From assembly GCA_002049455.2 (NCBI GenBank), contig KV918931.1:99003-163002 (forward strand): a stretch of DNA of 64,000 nucleotides, read 5' to 3'. Under the pieces are notes generated by a model. It did no database searches and was not told the DNA's origin. It saw only the letters and a program-made list of their open reading frames with translations. Shown in pieces: positions 31,989 to 41,580 of this stretch. Positions within the stretch are counted from its first letter, which is position 1. Every line of letters starts with the position of its first letter. Position numbers and translations under genes: made by a program. The stretch is from Porphyra umbilicalis. Taxonomy: Eukaryota; Rhodophyta; Bangiophyceae; Bangiales; Bangiaceae.

Positions 31989-33881
31989 ACTGCGCCCAAT
32001 TTATTCTCTACGAACACTATAACGTCATCACCCATGCCAGTCAAAGCACCGAGCCGCGGGCGGTCCAACGACGGCAGGCACGCGAGTGCCTGGGGACCAA
32101 ACAACAGGGACCACTGAACAAGCGAGTGTACATAGCAAACCGATCACACAACGGGCCATCGTGCACATGGTAGGCACGTGTAAGAAACCACCAAACCCAG
32201 CAACAAGCACTAGGAGCTCCAACCACCATCGTATCTTCAGCTACGATTGACCGGGTGGCGTGCAACGCAACCCGCCCCACCTCCATGTCTCTGCGTTGCA
32301 TACGCTCGCTAGACGGTGACGCCGCCGGGGAAGAAAAACGTCGGCGAATGGTGTGGGACAAGGGGGTGTGGTCGAACAACGCCACCAAAGAGTGACAGAC
32401 AGAAACCGGTCGGCGCCGACGAGCCAGAGAGGTTGGTCAGACCAGCAGGGAGTACCGGGTAGGGGAAAGGGGGGGTTGGAGGAAAAGGGTGACGAGAGAG
32501 AGGGATGGCGTAGAGGGGTGGGCGAGGTGGGGGAACAACAGCAGCCAAGGCGAAAAGCAAGAGCTGCAAGAGTCACGTGGTGGCAAGTGAGAATACCCGC
32601 ACGGGGGGGACACGAGGAAGGTCAGAACTCGTCGCGCCAGCCAGGGCGAAGAGTCCCTCGAAACCGGGGAGGCGCGTTGAGCGGCGTCGGGACAGCATAG
32701 ATTTACGCCCTATGATGCCATCCGGCATCAATCCCTGATCGTTCGTCGGACACCACGCCTCCAGGCACCCCACAACCACGAATCCGGGTTCGCGGAGACT
32801 ACCCCTGGGGCAGGTGCGGGGGCAGCGGAGGTTGCAGAGACAATGGATATGGCGGCATGGTGGCGACGGCCGCCCCATCCCAAAGATGGGTCTCAGCCCA
32901 CATTGAGAGCCCACCGCGGCGGCACAGGTTCCGTACGAGCAGGAACTGCACCAGAGACACCATCTGGTCACCCGCTGCACATGCAGATACTGGGTCCATA
33001 GCGAAAGTGCCCACTCTGTCAACATAAGGGCCACGTTTACCCTCTAGGCGCCGAACCTACCCACGGGTGCTCCCTCACAGGGAGCGACTTTGACTCCAGT
33101 TACTTTGGAAACCCCCGAATGGGAGCCGCTGCTACGCGGTATCAGGCACCGCGCCACTGGGCGCCAGCCGAGGGCGCGGTGGGAGTCGAGCGCGCCGGGG
33201 TGGCCGCCACCAGAGCCCGTGCTTCTCCCGCCGTCTGGGACCCCACTGCTATCGAATCTTCCGAGTGGGTACCCGCAATACGCAAACCGTATCTGTTGAG
33301 CAACTACTGCGCCACCCTCAGAATACACTGCGTCGCCATCTCGGCCCGGTTGTGGCACAAGCCTGTGACACAGGCTAGCATGCATCGCTTTGGCGCATTG
33401 ACTCTGGCGCAAGATCCCTGCCCGTCACATCAGGCGGCTGTGGCTGATCCCTAGACACGAAGGCACCGCCGGCCAACCCGTCCGCCCATTCACCCATTCC
33501 TCGCTATATCCATGGCCACAACTAGACCTCCAGCGCCCACCTCGAATACAGCCTCCAGAGCTGCATGACCAGACATCAGGTACGCACTGAGCCCTCTAAG
33601 GTGCTACGAACAGCCTTTATTTGGAGGCCAGAGAGAGCGGCGGTGACTGCTGTTGCCACCGCTGCCCTCGCCATTGCTCTAGTTTGTGCTACGGGCGTTT
33701 ACAGGGCCACGGTGGATACCACGTCCCCTCCCCTGCAGCCAACAGCCTAGAATCCGGTCGCCGTCGCCGCCTTCTGAAGTGCAGCTTCCCCGCACATGTG
33801 GAGCGTTGCATGTCTGATACTACCAGTCGGCTACGCCTACGCAGCAATAGCAGTGGATAGAAACAGAAAAAAGCTGGCAGT
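31989..33881. other. Non-coding centre of the transposon between convergent genes
   Basis: 1.9 kb between the stop codons of the two convergent transposon genes. GC is lower than in the genes. No ORF has protein-like character on either strand and no internal repeat is evident. It probably contains both 3' untranslated regions. Confidence 0.5.
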
Positions 33882-36800
33882 TTATTCATCTTCATTGTCC
33901 ACAAGCGTCCGGCGGTACCACTCTGGCCACTTGATGGTCGTCTCCTTGGTGGCGCTGTCGCGGTACATGGCAACGACGTTGGAGAGCGCCTGTTGGTACA
34001 CCGTGAATATGATGAAGTGGTCTTGCTTCATTTGACGTAGGTGGTGTTGTTGGCGTCGCGACAGGGCGTTGCGCTCCTCGGATGACGAGGTGTTGGCCCC
34101 GTCCATTGAAACGTACGAGTCGGGTGACATGGCCTTGCTGCAGAGAGTGTGGTTCTTGCGCCAATGGAAGCGGTCGACCCGCAGCGACACCTTCTTGGCC
34201 ACGTGGGGGAGGCGGACCAGCGCCGTCTTGAGCGCCGCGCAGGCAAAGTCGTAGATGATGGTGTCCGGCAGGGTGGCAAAGCGCTGTACGACAAACTCGA
34301 TCGGCATCCGCTGGCTCTCTGACTGGTCCAGCACCACAACACCCAGGCACTTGGGATGTGTACACGTACAGAAGCCGCCGAACGTCCCGCCCGTGTGGCT
34401 CTTCTGCTTGCCCATGTCGTGCTGGCAGTCGGGGAAGTCTGTCTGGGCGCTCGATGCCCCTACAAAGCCAGGCAGCGATCGGATGAGCGGCAGCCCCGGC
34501 GCCCACACGCCCGTCCTCAAAAAGTTCTCAACGTGCCCGGCCGGGAGCCCGTGCGCGGCGTCATACGCCGCAGCCGTCGCCTCGGGCAGCAGCCAGGTGC
34601 GGGTGTACTGCTGCGGCGTGAAGACTTGGTCGGGGTGGGCTAACGTCATGGCCGTCTTAGAGATGCCCTCGTCGTCACTGCTGCCGTCGCCGTCCGAGTC
34701 GCTGCCGCACGGGAGCATGGAGTCCGCGTTAGCGGGCGGCGCGTCCGCGACAAAGTCGTCGTAGTCTCCGCACGTCTCAACCAAGCACAACAGAAGCTCC
34801 GCAAACACACGGCGTACCTCGACGTCAGCGCACAACGTGGGGGCCAAGCAGGTTACGGCGCCCCGCAACAGGCGCAGCTCGCTCACATCGGACCTGGCCA
34901 CCACGTCCGACAAATGCGCCACGCTAAAGTCATCGGAGAGCAGGCAGTCAAACACAGCGTGCACAGCAGACCAGTCGTCGGTCGGGGCCCAGACAGTGAA
35001 AGGGTCAACCACAACGGCGCGGACAAAGTCGAGCACCTTCAATGCCGACGCAGCCGTGCACGGCGCGCCGGCGCGCAGCGGCAGCACAAGCTTGCGGATC
35101 TGCACGGCTCCGCTGGCGCCCCCGGTGTCCGCCAACGCCGGCTCGCCGAACTGCTCCGCGTAGAAGCGCAACGGCGCATCATCGTCCCATGCCCCCGTCG
35201 GCGGCACGTACCCAGGACCGGCGCGGAAGTCCTCGTCCGTACAGCTCTCGAGGACGTTGACGGCGCCGTTGTCAGACAGCTCGCCGTCGCTTGCCAGGCT
35301 GTCATCCGTCACCACACTTCCACCTTCCGACGCAGCCCCGTCGTCATCAACCTCAGCCCCCCGGCCCGCCGGTGAGCCGCCGTGGTGCGCACCCTCGTTG
35401 CCCACCTCGAGCGTGTCGACGGCCGAGACGCCGCCGCTAACTTGGTCGGCGTCGTCGGAGAAGTCGGCCGCGGAGGCCTGGACTGCAGCAATCAGAGGCC
35501 GGGGTACACGGCGCAGGAGGTCCACTGGCCCGCCAAGGATGATCATGGCCAATGCACGGGCTGCTCGGCGGCAGACAAAGAAGAACCGAAGAAACCCAAT
35601 CAGCTCCGTCCGCACCCCCCCGTCCTCGATCGGGTCCCACCCGCGGTCTTGCTTGCGGCCCTTCTTGGGCAACGTGCTGCCGGCAAATGTGTTGACGTTT
35701 CCGTCGACCTCCACATAGCCCGTCAACAAGATGAAGGCCATGACGTTGCCGCGCATCGCTGTGAGCGTCGTGATGGTGACCTTCTTCTCCGATGCAGTGG
35801 CCGACAAGACGCCGCCGAGCGCCTTGGACAGCGCCTCGTCCTTGATAACACGGGCGTACACCGACGCGCGAGAAATGGGGGAGATCTTGGTGGATGACCT
35901 CAGGAAAGGGACCATGAACTTGAGGCGGTACCCGAGCTGCAGGCCATCAAAGCAAATGATGGCGTAACTGCCGTCGGGGCGGACACACTGGGAGCACCGC
36001 GTCACCTCTGCCGGGACACCCGCAATCACAAGCGAAAGATACAGGATGATGGCCTTCCGCAGCGTCGTGACAGATCCCAACTTGTCCTTGGCGTCGGGGT
36101 AGACGTGGTCAGAGCTCAGCTCACGATAAGCGTCGCGGAGGTAAGCGGAAGAGCGCAGGGAGCTACCGTTGCGAGAGAGGTTGACCGACATCTCGAACAA
36201 GAACACCTCAGAGTAGGCGGTCGACGAGGAGGTGAAGACGATGCCGCGGTCCCGGCCATCTGGGATCACCCGGTAGTTGCAGCTGTGGCACCTCCAAGTG
36301 TAGACGACACCCGACGCCACCCCCTCCCCGCACTCGACCAGCACCTCCCGCAGCGTGCGGTCCGTCAAGCGCTCCACATGGCAGTACGGGCACTTGACAG
36401 CCGCAGGAAAAAAGAGCGTGATGCTCGGATCTTGAAGGGCGAGCAGGATGGTGGCGCGCTCTGCTTGGGCAGCAAGCGGCGGAACGATGTGCCGAGGGAG
36501 AAGAGACTGGGGTGTCTGCTTGCCGCGATCCGGACGACGCCCCTCGACCGCCAAGCCACTCGCGTCCTGCCAAGCTTGTTTCCCGCGCCCATTCCCGTGC
36601 TCCATGGGGCCACGACCATCACCAGCGCTGCCATCCCCGCCGGCATTGTCGTCGTCGGAGCCGCCTTCCGACTCGGACGCATCAGCAGCTCCGCCTCTGG
36701 CCGCCGCGGAGGCGGCCGCAGCGTGTTGGCAACTGCCGTCCGCCGTACGGCAAGAGAAGCAAATCCAGTTGGCCGTCCTCGTCTTTCGTACGACAGCGTA

Positions 36801-37724
36801 CAGCCAGCTCCCCCCTTGCATTCTCACGACGCACGTGGAGGGCCCGTAGAGCACTGCGCGACCGACCGCGCGGGAGCGCATCCGACGAGAGGCTCCCAGG
36901 ATGACAAACAAGTCGGCCATGGTCACGCCGGCGGCCAACCGCACCTCGTCGAGCGCCTTGTACATCGGCTCCTGCATCGAGCAACCCCCCTCTCCGAGGC
37001 ACTTCTCGGCCTCACTGCACACGCAAACGACCCCGTCCTTGGTTAAGGAGACCTCGACGGCCACGGCCAGATGACGCCCACGGTCGTCACGCGAGCCTCC
37101 CGTGCCATACTTGATCAGCACTCCGACGGCACCGCTCCGCGACAGGTCCCACGCTCGTGTCCGCAACGCCTTGTCCGTGATCTTAGACAGCTTGTACCGC
37201 AGGTCGCGGAGCCCCTTGAGGTTCACGTGCACGAGCTCGTCGGGTGCAAAGAGCTCCATCAGGTTCATGTAGGCACTTGTTGAGAGCAGTACAAGGAGCA
37301 CCTTGAGCAGCGACTCGCGGAGGTCCAGCCCCGACCCTTTTTTGCGCCCAGGTCCCCTTCGGGGATAACCGCCCGGCCGCTCGATGAAAGAAAGCCGCGG
37401 GTCTGGTGGCGTGGATGCCAACGCCGCGGCAGCTGGCGCCCGTCGCAGGTCGTCCGCATCGACAAAGACGACGTCCCCGTCATGGTTGAGCTGCGCGTGT
37501 GCGTGCACGACACTCTCCGCCGTCGTTAAACTCAAAGCCGACTGCAGGTCCTCGACGGTAGTGTAGAAGACATCCCTGGGCTCCATGAAGAGCGGGGAGC
37601 GAGCGGTATCCTCCAACAGCGTGAGCCAGGAGCGGCCGCGACGCCACGACGGCGATGGGCGGCCACCTACCGCAGCGGCGGTGGCAGGGGGACGTGGCAA
37701 CAGGGAGCCGGGGGTGATGGCCAC
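33882..37724 (-). CDS. Transposon ORF 2: KDZ-like transposase with SWIM-like and CxC zinc-binding clusters
   Basis: The 1280-residue frame is intact. A Cys/His cluster, C322-x2-C325-x6-C332-x-H334 (WICFSCRTADGSCQH), resembles a SWIM finger. A second zinc cluster around residues 440-490 (KCPYCHVER ... YTWRCHSCNYRV) resembles the Cys clusters that accompany KDZ (Kyakuja-Dileera-Zisupton) transposases. The C-terminal 180 residues carry FPDCQHDMGKQKSHTGG, then CTCTHPKCLGVVVL, YDFACAALK (from 1158), VDRFHWRKNHTLC (from 1183) and EERNALSRRQQHHLRQM (from 1216). An Asp-x-Ala-Cys motif, then Asp-Arg-Phe-His with downstream His and Cys, then Glu-Glu-Arg-Asn matches the order of catalytic and metal-binding motifs in KDZ-type transposases. 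The assignment is by motif order, so a related unnamed family is possible. The N-terminal 30 codons lie in a tandem repeat, making the start uncertain. Confidence 0.72.
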   Translation of the reverse strand: MAITPGSLLPRPPATAAAVGGRPSPSWRRGRSWLTLLEDTARSPLFMEPRDVFYTTVEDLQSALSLTTAESVVHAHAQLNHDGDVVFVDADDLRRAPAAAALASTPPDPRLSFIERPGGYPRRGPGRKKGSGLDLRESLLKVLLVLLSTSAYMNLMELFAPDELVHVNLKGLRDLRYKLSKITDKALRTRAWDLSRSGAVGVLIKYGTGGSRDDRGRHLAVAVEVSLTKDGVVCVCSEAEKCLGEGGCSMQEPMYKALDEVRLAAGVTMADLFVILGASRRMRSRAVGRAVLYGPSTCVVRMQGGSWLYAVVRKTRTANWICFSCRTADGSCQHAAAASAAARGGAADASESEGGSDDDNAGGDGSAGDGRGPMEHGNGRGKQAWQDASGLAVEGRRPDRGKQTPQSLLPRHIVPPLAAQAERATILLALQDPSITLFFPAAVKCPYCHVERLTDRTLREVLVECGEGVASGVVYTWRCHSCNYRVIPDGRDRGIVFTSSSTAYSEVFLFEMSVNLSRNGSSLRSSAYLRDAYRELSSDHVYPDAKDKLGSVTTLRKAIILYLSLVIAGVPAEVTRCSQCVRPDGSYAIICFDGLQLGYRLKFMVPFLRSSTKISPISRASVYARVIKDEALSKALGGVLSATASEKKVTITTLTAMRGNVMAFILLTGYVEVDGNVNTFAGSTLPKKGRKQDRGWDPIEDGGVRTELIGFLRFFFVCRRAARALAMIILGGPVDLLRRVPRPLIAAVQASAADFSDDADQVSGGVSAVDTLEVGNEGAHHGGSPAGRGAEVDDDGAASEGGSVVTDDSLASDGELSDNGAVNVLESCTDEDFRAGPGYVPPTGAWDDDAPLRFYAEQFGEPALADTGGASGAVQIRKLVLPLRAGAPCTAASALKVLDFVRAVVVDPFTVWAPTDDWSAVHAVFDCLLSDDFSVAHLSDVVARSDVSELRLLRGAVTCLAPTLCADVEVRRVFAELLLCLVETCGDYDDFVADAPPANADSMLPCGSDSDGDGSSDDEGISKTAMTLAHPDQVFTPQQYTRTWLLPEATAAAYDAAHGLPAGHVENFLRTGVWAPGLPLIRSLPGFVGASSAQTDFPDCQHDMGKQKSHTGGTFGGFCTCTHPKCLGVVVLDQSESQRMPIEFVVQRFATLPDTIIYDFACAALKTALVRLPHVAKKVSLRVDRFHWRKNHTLCSKAMSPDSYVSMDGANTSSSEERNALSRRQQHHLRQMKQDHFIIFTVYQQALSNVVAMYRDSATKETTIKWPEWYRRTLVDNEDE

Positions 37725-38135
37725 GATCAGGACGACGGGGGGGAGCGGCTAGCCGCAGCCGCCGCGCCCGCAACCGCCGACGGGGGTGGGGACCCGGCGC
37801 GGCCGCGACGCCACGCCGGTGATGGGCGACCACCTGTGGCAGCAGCGGCGGCTGGGGGAGGTGACGAGAGTGGGTGGGGGTGGTGGCCATGAACAGGGCG
37901 ACGGGGAGGAGCCGCTAGCCGCAGCCGCCGCCCCCGCAACCGCCGACGGGGACGGGGGCGCGGCGCGGCCGCGACGCCGCGCCGGCGATGGGCTGCCACC
38001 GGCGGCAGCGACGGCAGCAGGGGGCGGTGGTGACAGGGGGTGGGGGGTGGTGGTCACGATCACGACGACGGGGAAGCGCCAACGACGCGACCAGCGACGG
38101 CCGATGGGCCCGCGGCCGCCCGGGGGGGCGGGGGC
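37629..38135. repeat. Tandem repeat of about 168 bp, three copies, spanning the 5' end of transposon ORF 2
   Basis: The word GCGGCCGCGACGCC(A/G)CG, followed by a short conserved stretch containing GATGGGC and GCCACC, recurs at about 37631, 37798 and 37967, giving a period of 167-169 bp. Copies also share CGGCTAGCCGCAGCCGCC or variants. The first copy is inside the coding frame; the others extend upstream into the presumed promoter. Tandem repeats near one end are common in DNA transposons and can hold transposase-binding or promoter elements. Confidence 0.75.
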
Positions 38136-38719
38136 GGGAAGCGGCCGCCGTGCCGCGCCGTGATGCGGCGGCACCCCGACGGCACCCCGATGCCGCGTGG
38201 ATTCGGGGCTGGGCTGGTCCGCCGCCACCCCCCCCCCCCACTGGCGGCGCTCGATGGCTGCATCTGGCTGCCTGCAATGGTCGAAATCTGTCACCAATAT
38301 CGACGCGTTTCGAAATCTGCATAAATTTTGGGCGGAGGACCGGTGATGCGGCACGACCTGTCCCAGTCCCGTGATAGGCCCTGAAGGGTCCAACAGCGTG
38401 GTATCCAGGAAGGCCAATGTGCGCCTTGTGAGCGGGGTGTACAGTAGCTTCCTGGATGCGATTCCAGGCTCAGAGAGGTTCCTGGACTCCGAGTGTTTTA
38501 CCGTGTACCCAAACGGGCCTGTTTGGACCTCGGTGCCGTTTCGCTGCCGTTGAAGCTCCAAAACTAAGCGATCGCGCGGGCCCCACACGAGACCGATTAG
38601 AAGACTCGAATATGTGAGGAAGGGCTATTTTTGGACCGTCACACCCAAGTTTTGGAGCTCGACCCAGCCACCAATGCCCGGTTGGCCAAACGGAGCCACG
38701 TTTGGCCACGTTTGGAGTT

Positions 38720-38751
38720 TTGGACGGTTGGCTCCATTGCTGGACACGCCC
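38720..38751 (-). repeat. Right TIR of the 11.4-kb transposon
   Basis: Reverse complement begins GGGCGTGTCCAGCAATGG and matches the left end at 30 of 32 positions. It is followed directly by the TAA target duplication at 38752-38754. Confidence 0.88.
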
Positions 38752-38754
38752 TAA

Positions 38755-39599
38755 GAAGGAGCATGCAGAAGTACACTACCATCGTGTGGCACTTGCACGC
38801 GTCAGCCCGGTGCATCATGGAGTCGGCGACACCGCCCACCCGCCCCGCCGTCGGAGCGCAGCGTTGCGCAGGCGACCCCGCAGCGGCAAACCGCGCTGCA
38901 CGCTTCGGCTCCGACCGAGCCTGCCGATGTTGTGTCTGCCCTGCGGGTGGCGGGCCGGATGGCGCTTCACAGAAAAGCTTTGTCGGCCTGGTTTGCGGGC
39001 GCGCGTTTGCTACTCGCAGTAGCCGCCGATGTGCTGTCCGTCGGCAACAGTGACCTGACATGCATACACGTACAGTACCTACGTCCACGAGATTGTCTTC
39101 CTCTCGCGCTATCGGTGTGGTGGTCAGCGTCTTTCTAGACGCCGGCGCGGTGACAGGTGCTCGAGAAACCCGCCACCGTAGGGTGCTCCACTGCGTCGCT
39201 AAATCTAGCCTCCGAACCACAGGGTCCATTCTTCAAAGCGACCCGCCCCCACACCACGCGGGGACGTGGCGTGGGCGAGCCAATACTTCTTGCACACGGC
39301 ACCCCCTCCGCCGCTGCTGCCGCCGCCTCCCCCGCCGCCACCGCCGCCGCCGCCGGTGGCGTCCGAGTGGAGCCCGCAGGGGGCGATTCCCTCCCCCGCC
39401 CACCCCGGTCGACGCGTGTTACGCATCCTGCTGTCCCGGTGGCGGCATTTCGCCGCGCCACCTACCAACCGGCAGCGCGAATGGTGTTTCTCGCCGGGGG
39501 GAGCGAGGCAGCGAGGGAGCGCGTGCGCGCCCACGGCGACCAGCACCGAGCCGCCGCGGCCGCCACCGCTGGACGGCACGCAGACTGACGCAACCCCCC
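38755..39599. other. Intergenic DNA right of the transposon
   Basis: Host sequence next to the insertion site. It is near neutral in GC to about 39290, then GC-saturated with GCC triplets (39300-39355). No supported gene. Confidence 0.4.
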
Positions 39600-40362
39600 C
39601 CCCTTCCACATGCTATGCAGCCTCCCGCTCGCCGCGCCCCATCACGGGCGCCCCGCGTCCGCGCCCCAGTCGGCGCCAGCGGCACCGCCACCGCCGTCAT
39701 GTCGGTCTCCGCCCCCGCCTCGACCGCCGCATGCGGTGCGTCGGCGGCGGCAGTGGCGGACGACCGGTTTCCGCGCCGGTCGATTGCAGGCGGTGTGGCG
39801 GCGGCGGAGGGCGTGCCCGCCCCCGCCGCTGCCGCCGCTCCCAGACTGGCGGCGCTGCCGCCACCGCCGTTCTCCCCCACCAACCTCCCCCCCCGTCGGC
39901 GGCAGCGCCTTAAGCAGCCGTTTCCATGCGGGTGGCGTAGACGCCGGCGAAGGGGGGAGGGAGGCGGGGGGGGATCCCGCTGAGCCCACCTCCGTCGGCG
40001 CCGCGACCACTGCTGCCGCCGCCGCCGCCGCGAAACAAACCGGCGTCGCGGCACCCCGCCCCCGCGGCCGTGGCGGCGGCCGCCAGAGCCCGAAAAAGCG
40101 CCACCGCCGCATCGGGCGACAGTGTAGGAACGGCGGCAGCGGCGGCCGCCGCTGGCGCCGCCGCTAACGGCGGGCTTCCCTGGTCCCCCACGAGCCGCTG
40201 CAGTCGGCCCCCCACGAGGCTCTCCAGCAGCAAGGTACAGGGGGCGACCAGACCGCCGAGGTCCCCCGCAATCTCCCAGACCGCCTCTGCGAGCGCGGCG
40301 TCTGCCTCGCCGTCGGCGAGAGCACCCCCCCGGGAGGGTTGTGTGACACTGATCTGTAGGGA
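39600..40362 (-). CDS. Possible broken or frame-disrupted host gene, unidentified
   Basis: On the minus strand from about 40362 the sequence reads QISVTQPSRGGALADGEADA, then ALAEAVWEIAGDLGGLVAPC, TLLLESLVGGRLQRLVGDQG and later LSPDAAVALFRALAAAATAA. This is amphipathic, protein-like and unlike the surrounding compositional ORFs. It continues in a different register after C/G runs near 39957-39970 (for example ATAAADAPHAAVEAGAETDM). A sequence resembling a 3' splice site (CCCTACAG) lies directly upstream at 40363-40370, so the 5' exon may be elsewhere. The helical character would suit a repeat protein, but no family is recognised. Start, end and intactness are uncertain. Confidence 0.3.
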
Positions 40363-40374
40363 CCTGCCATAGCC

Positions 40375-40410
40375 GTCGCAGCGCGCTATTCATGAGCAGC
40401 GCGCTGCGAC
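40375..40410. repeat. 13-bp perfect hairpin
   Basis: GTCGCAGCGCGCT at 40375-40387 is exactly complementary in reverse to 40398-40410, with the 10-nt loop ATTCATGAGC. It lies directly upstream (in the minus sense) of the possible broken gene. It could be a transcript hairpin or the centre of a small element; there is no U tract after it. Confidence 0.7.
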
Positions 40411-40439
40411 TGCTACGGCTGGTCAAGAGCCACCTGGTG

Positions 40440-41580
40440 ATAAGATGACTATGGACACGACGGCGGCCTCCCTCGGCCCCGCCCGCGCACCAGCAGGGCG
40501 ACGTGAGCGGCGCCGCTCCGCCTGCGTTGGTGGGTACGCCGGCACCCACCCCCGCCCGTGACGGGCAGCCGGCGGCGACGGCCGGCAGCGGGCGGTGGGC
40601 GGCGGTGCGGCCACGGCCACTGTCGCGGTCGCGGCACTGGTAGCGACGCCGCCGCCGACGACGCGCGACGGCGGCGCGCGGCGGCGGCGCGACCGACGGC
40701 GGCGGCGGCGGCGGCGGTGAGCGCAGCGGCGGTCGGCGGCCGCGCCCGCGCGTGCGGCGGTGGCGTGCTCCCACGGGCATTTGGCGCGGTGCGGCCACGG
40801 CCGCCGGGCCCCGCCCCTGTCGCGTCGCGGGGCAGGCAGGTGCGGGGCAGCACCTGCCGCCGCCGCCGCCGCCAGTGCCCGCTCCACGCTGGGTGCCGCG
40901 TCGCGTCCGCGCCCCGGCGGTGTGCGTCGGTGCGGGAGGGTGGGGGGGGGAAGGGGTACGGCGCCACCCCGGCGACGGCGGTCAGCTGCACGCCTCCGCC
41001 GCCCATTTCGGCGGCGTCCTGTGCCCCCCCCGACAAAGCGGCGGCTTTTGTGTTTGCGACCGCGGTCGCCCGCGCGCTGGGCGCCGGCAGGTAGGTGGGC
41101 GGCGGTGCGCCGCTGCGACGCCTGTCATTGGGTGGCGGACGGCGGGGGGCTGCATCGGCCGCCGCGTCGGCCGCCGCGCCGCCCCCGTTCCTTTTTTCGC
41201 CGCCGCTGGCGACTGGGCCACCGGCCGCCACCGCCGCGAGCGTGGTCGGCGAATGCGGGTGTCTCTGAGGGTGGGTGCCGTCGCAAACGGAGCACCCAGC
41301 GGCGCGGCGGCGGCAGTGGCTTGACCGCCGCTGCTGGATGCGCCAGTCGACGCGCCGCGGGGGGAGGAGGCGCGTCGCGAGGGTGTGTCGAGAACATGGA
41401 GTGGGGGTTGTGGTGGACTGCGCGCCCACCTCGCAGGCCGGATCAATTGCTGGGGTGCCCGTCGCGCCCGAGCCGACTCGGCCAGCCACCACCATCAAAC
41501 GCTGCCGCAGCCACCACGCGGCGCGCCGTCCCCTCCCCCCCCCCCCCCCCCCCCATCCCCATGGCCGTCTGCCATCCCCC
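40440..41580. other. GC-saturated spacer upstream of the WDR83-like gene
   Basis: No supported gene. One minus-strand stretch near 40970-41090 (SARATAVANTKAAALSGGAQ) is somewhat protein-like and may belong to the disrupted gene to its left. C runs at about 41530-41553 precede the WDR83-like start. The WDR83 promoter should lie here; no element is recognised. Confidence 0.35.

Larger units (their letters stand above)
27316..38751. mobile_element. 11.4-kb autonomous-looking DNA transposon (Ulp1 protease plus KDZ-like protein)
   Basis: The ends are inverted repeats: 27316-27347 and the reverse complement of 38720-38751 agree at 30 of 32 positions, both starting GGGC(A/G)TGTCCAGCAATGG. They are flanked on both sides by TAA (27313-27315 and 38752-38754), a 3-bp target duplication. 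Inside lie a plus-strand Ser/Pro-rich ORF and Ulp1 protease ORF (28519-31988) and a convergent minus-strand 1280-residue ORF (33882-37724). Subterminal repeats of ATCCAGGAAG occur near both ends. The element is 11,436 bp. A 3-bp TWA duplication with GG-starting TIRs is known for PIF/Harbinger, but no Harbinger transposase is present; KDZ elements described so far make longer duplications. The two ORFs have long intact frames, suggesting recent activity. Confidence 0.87.
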
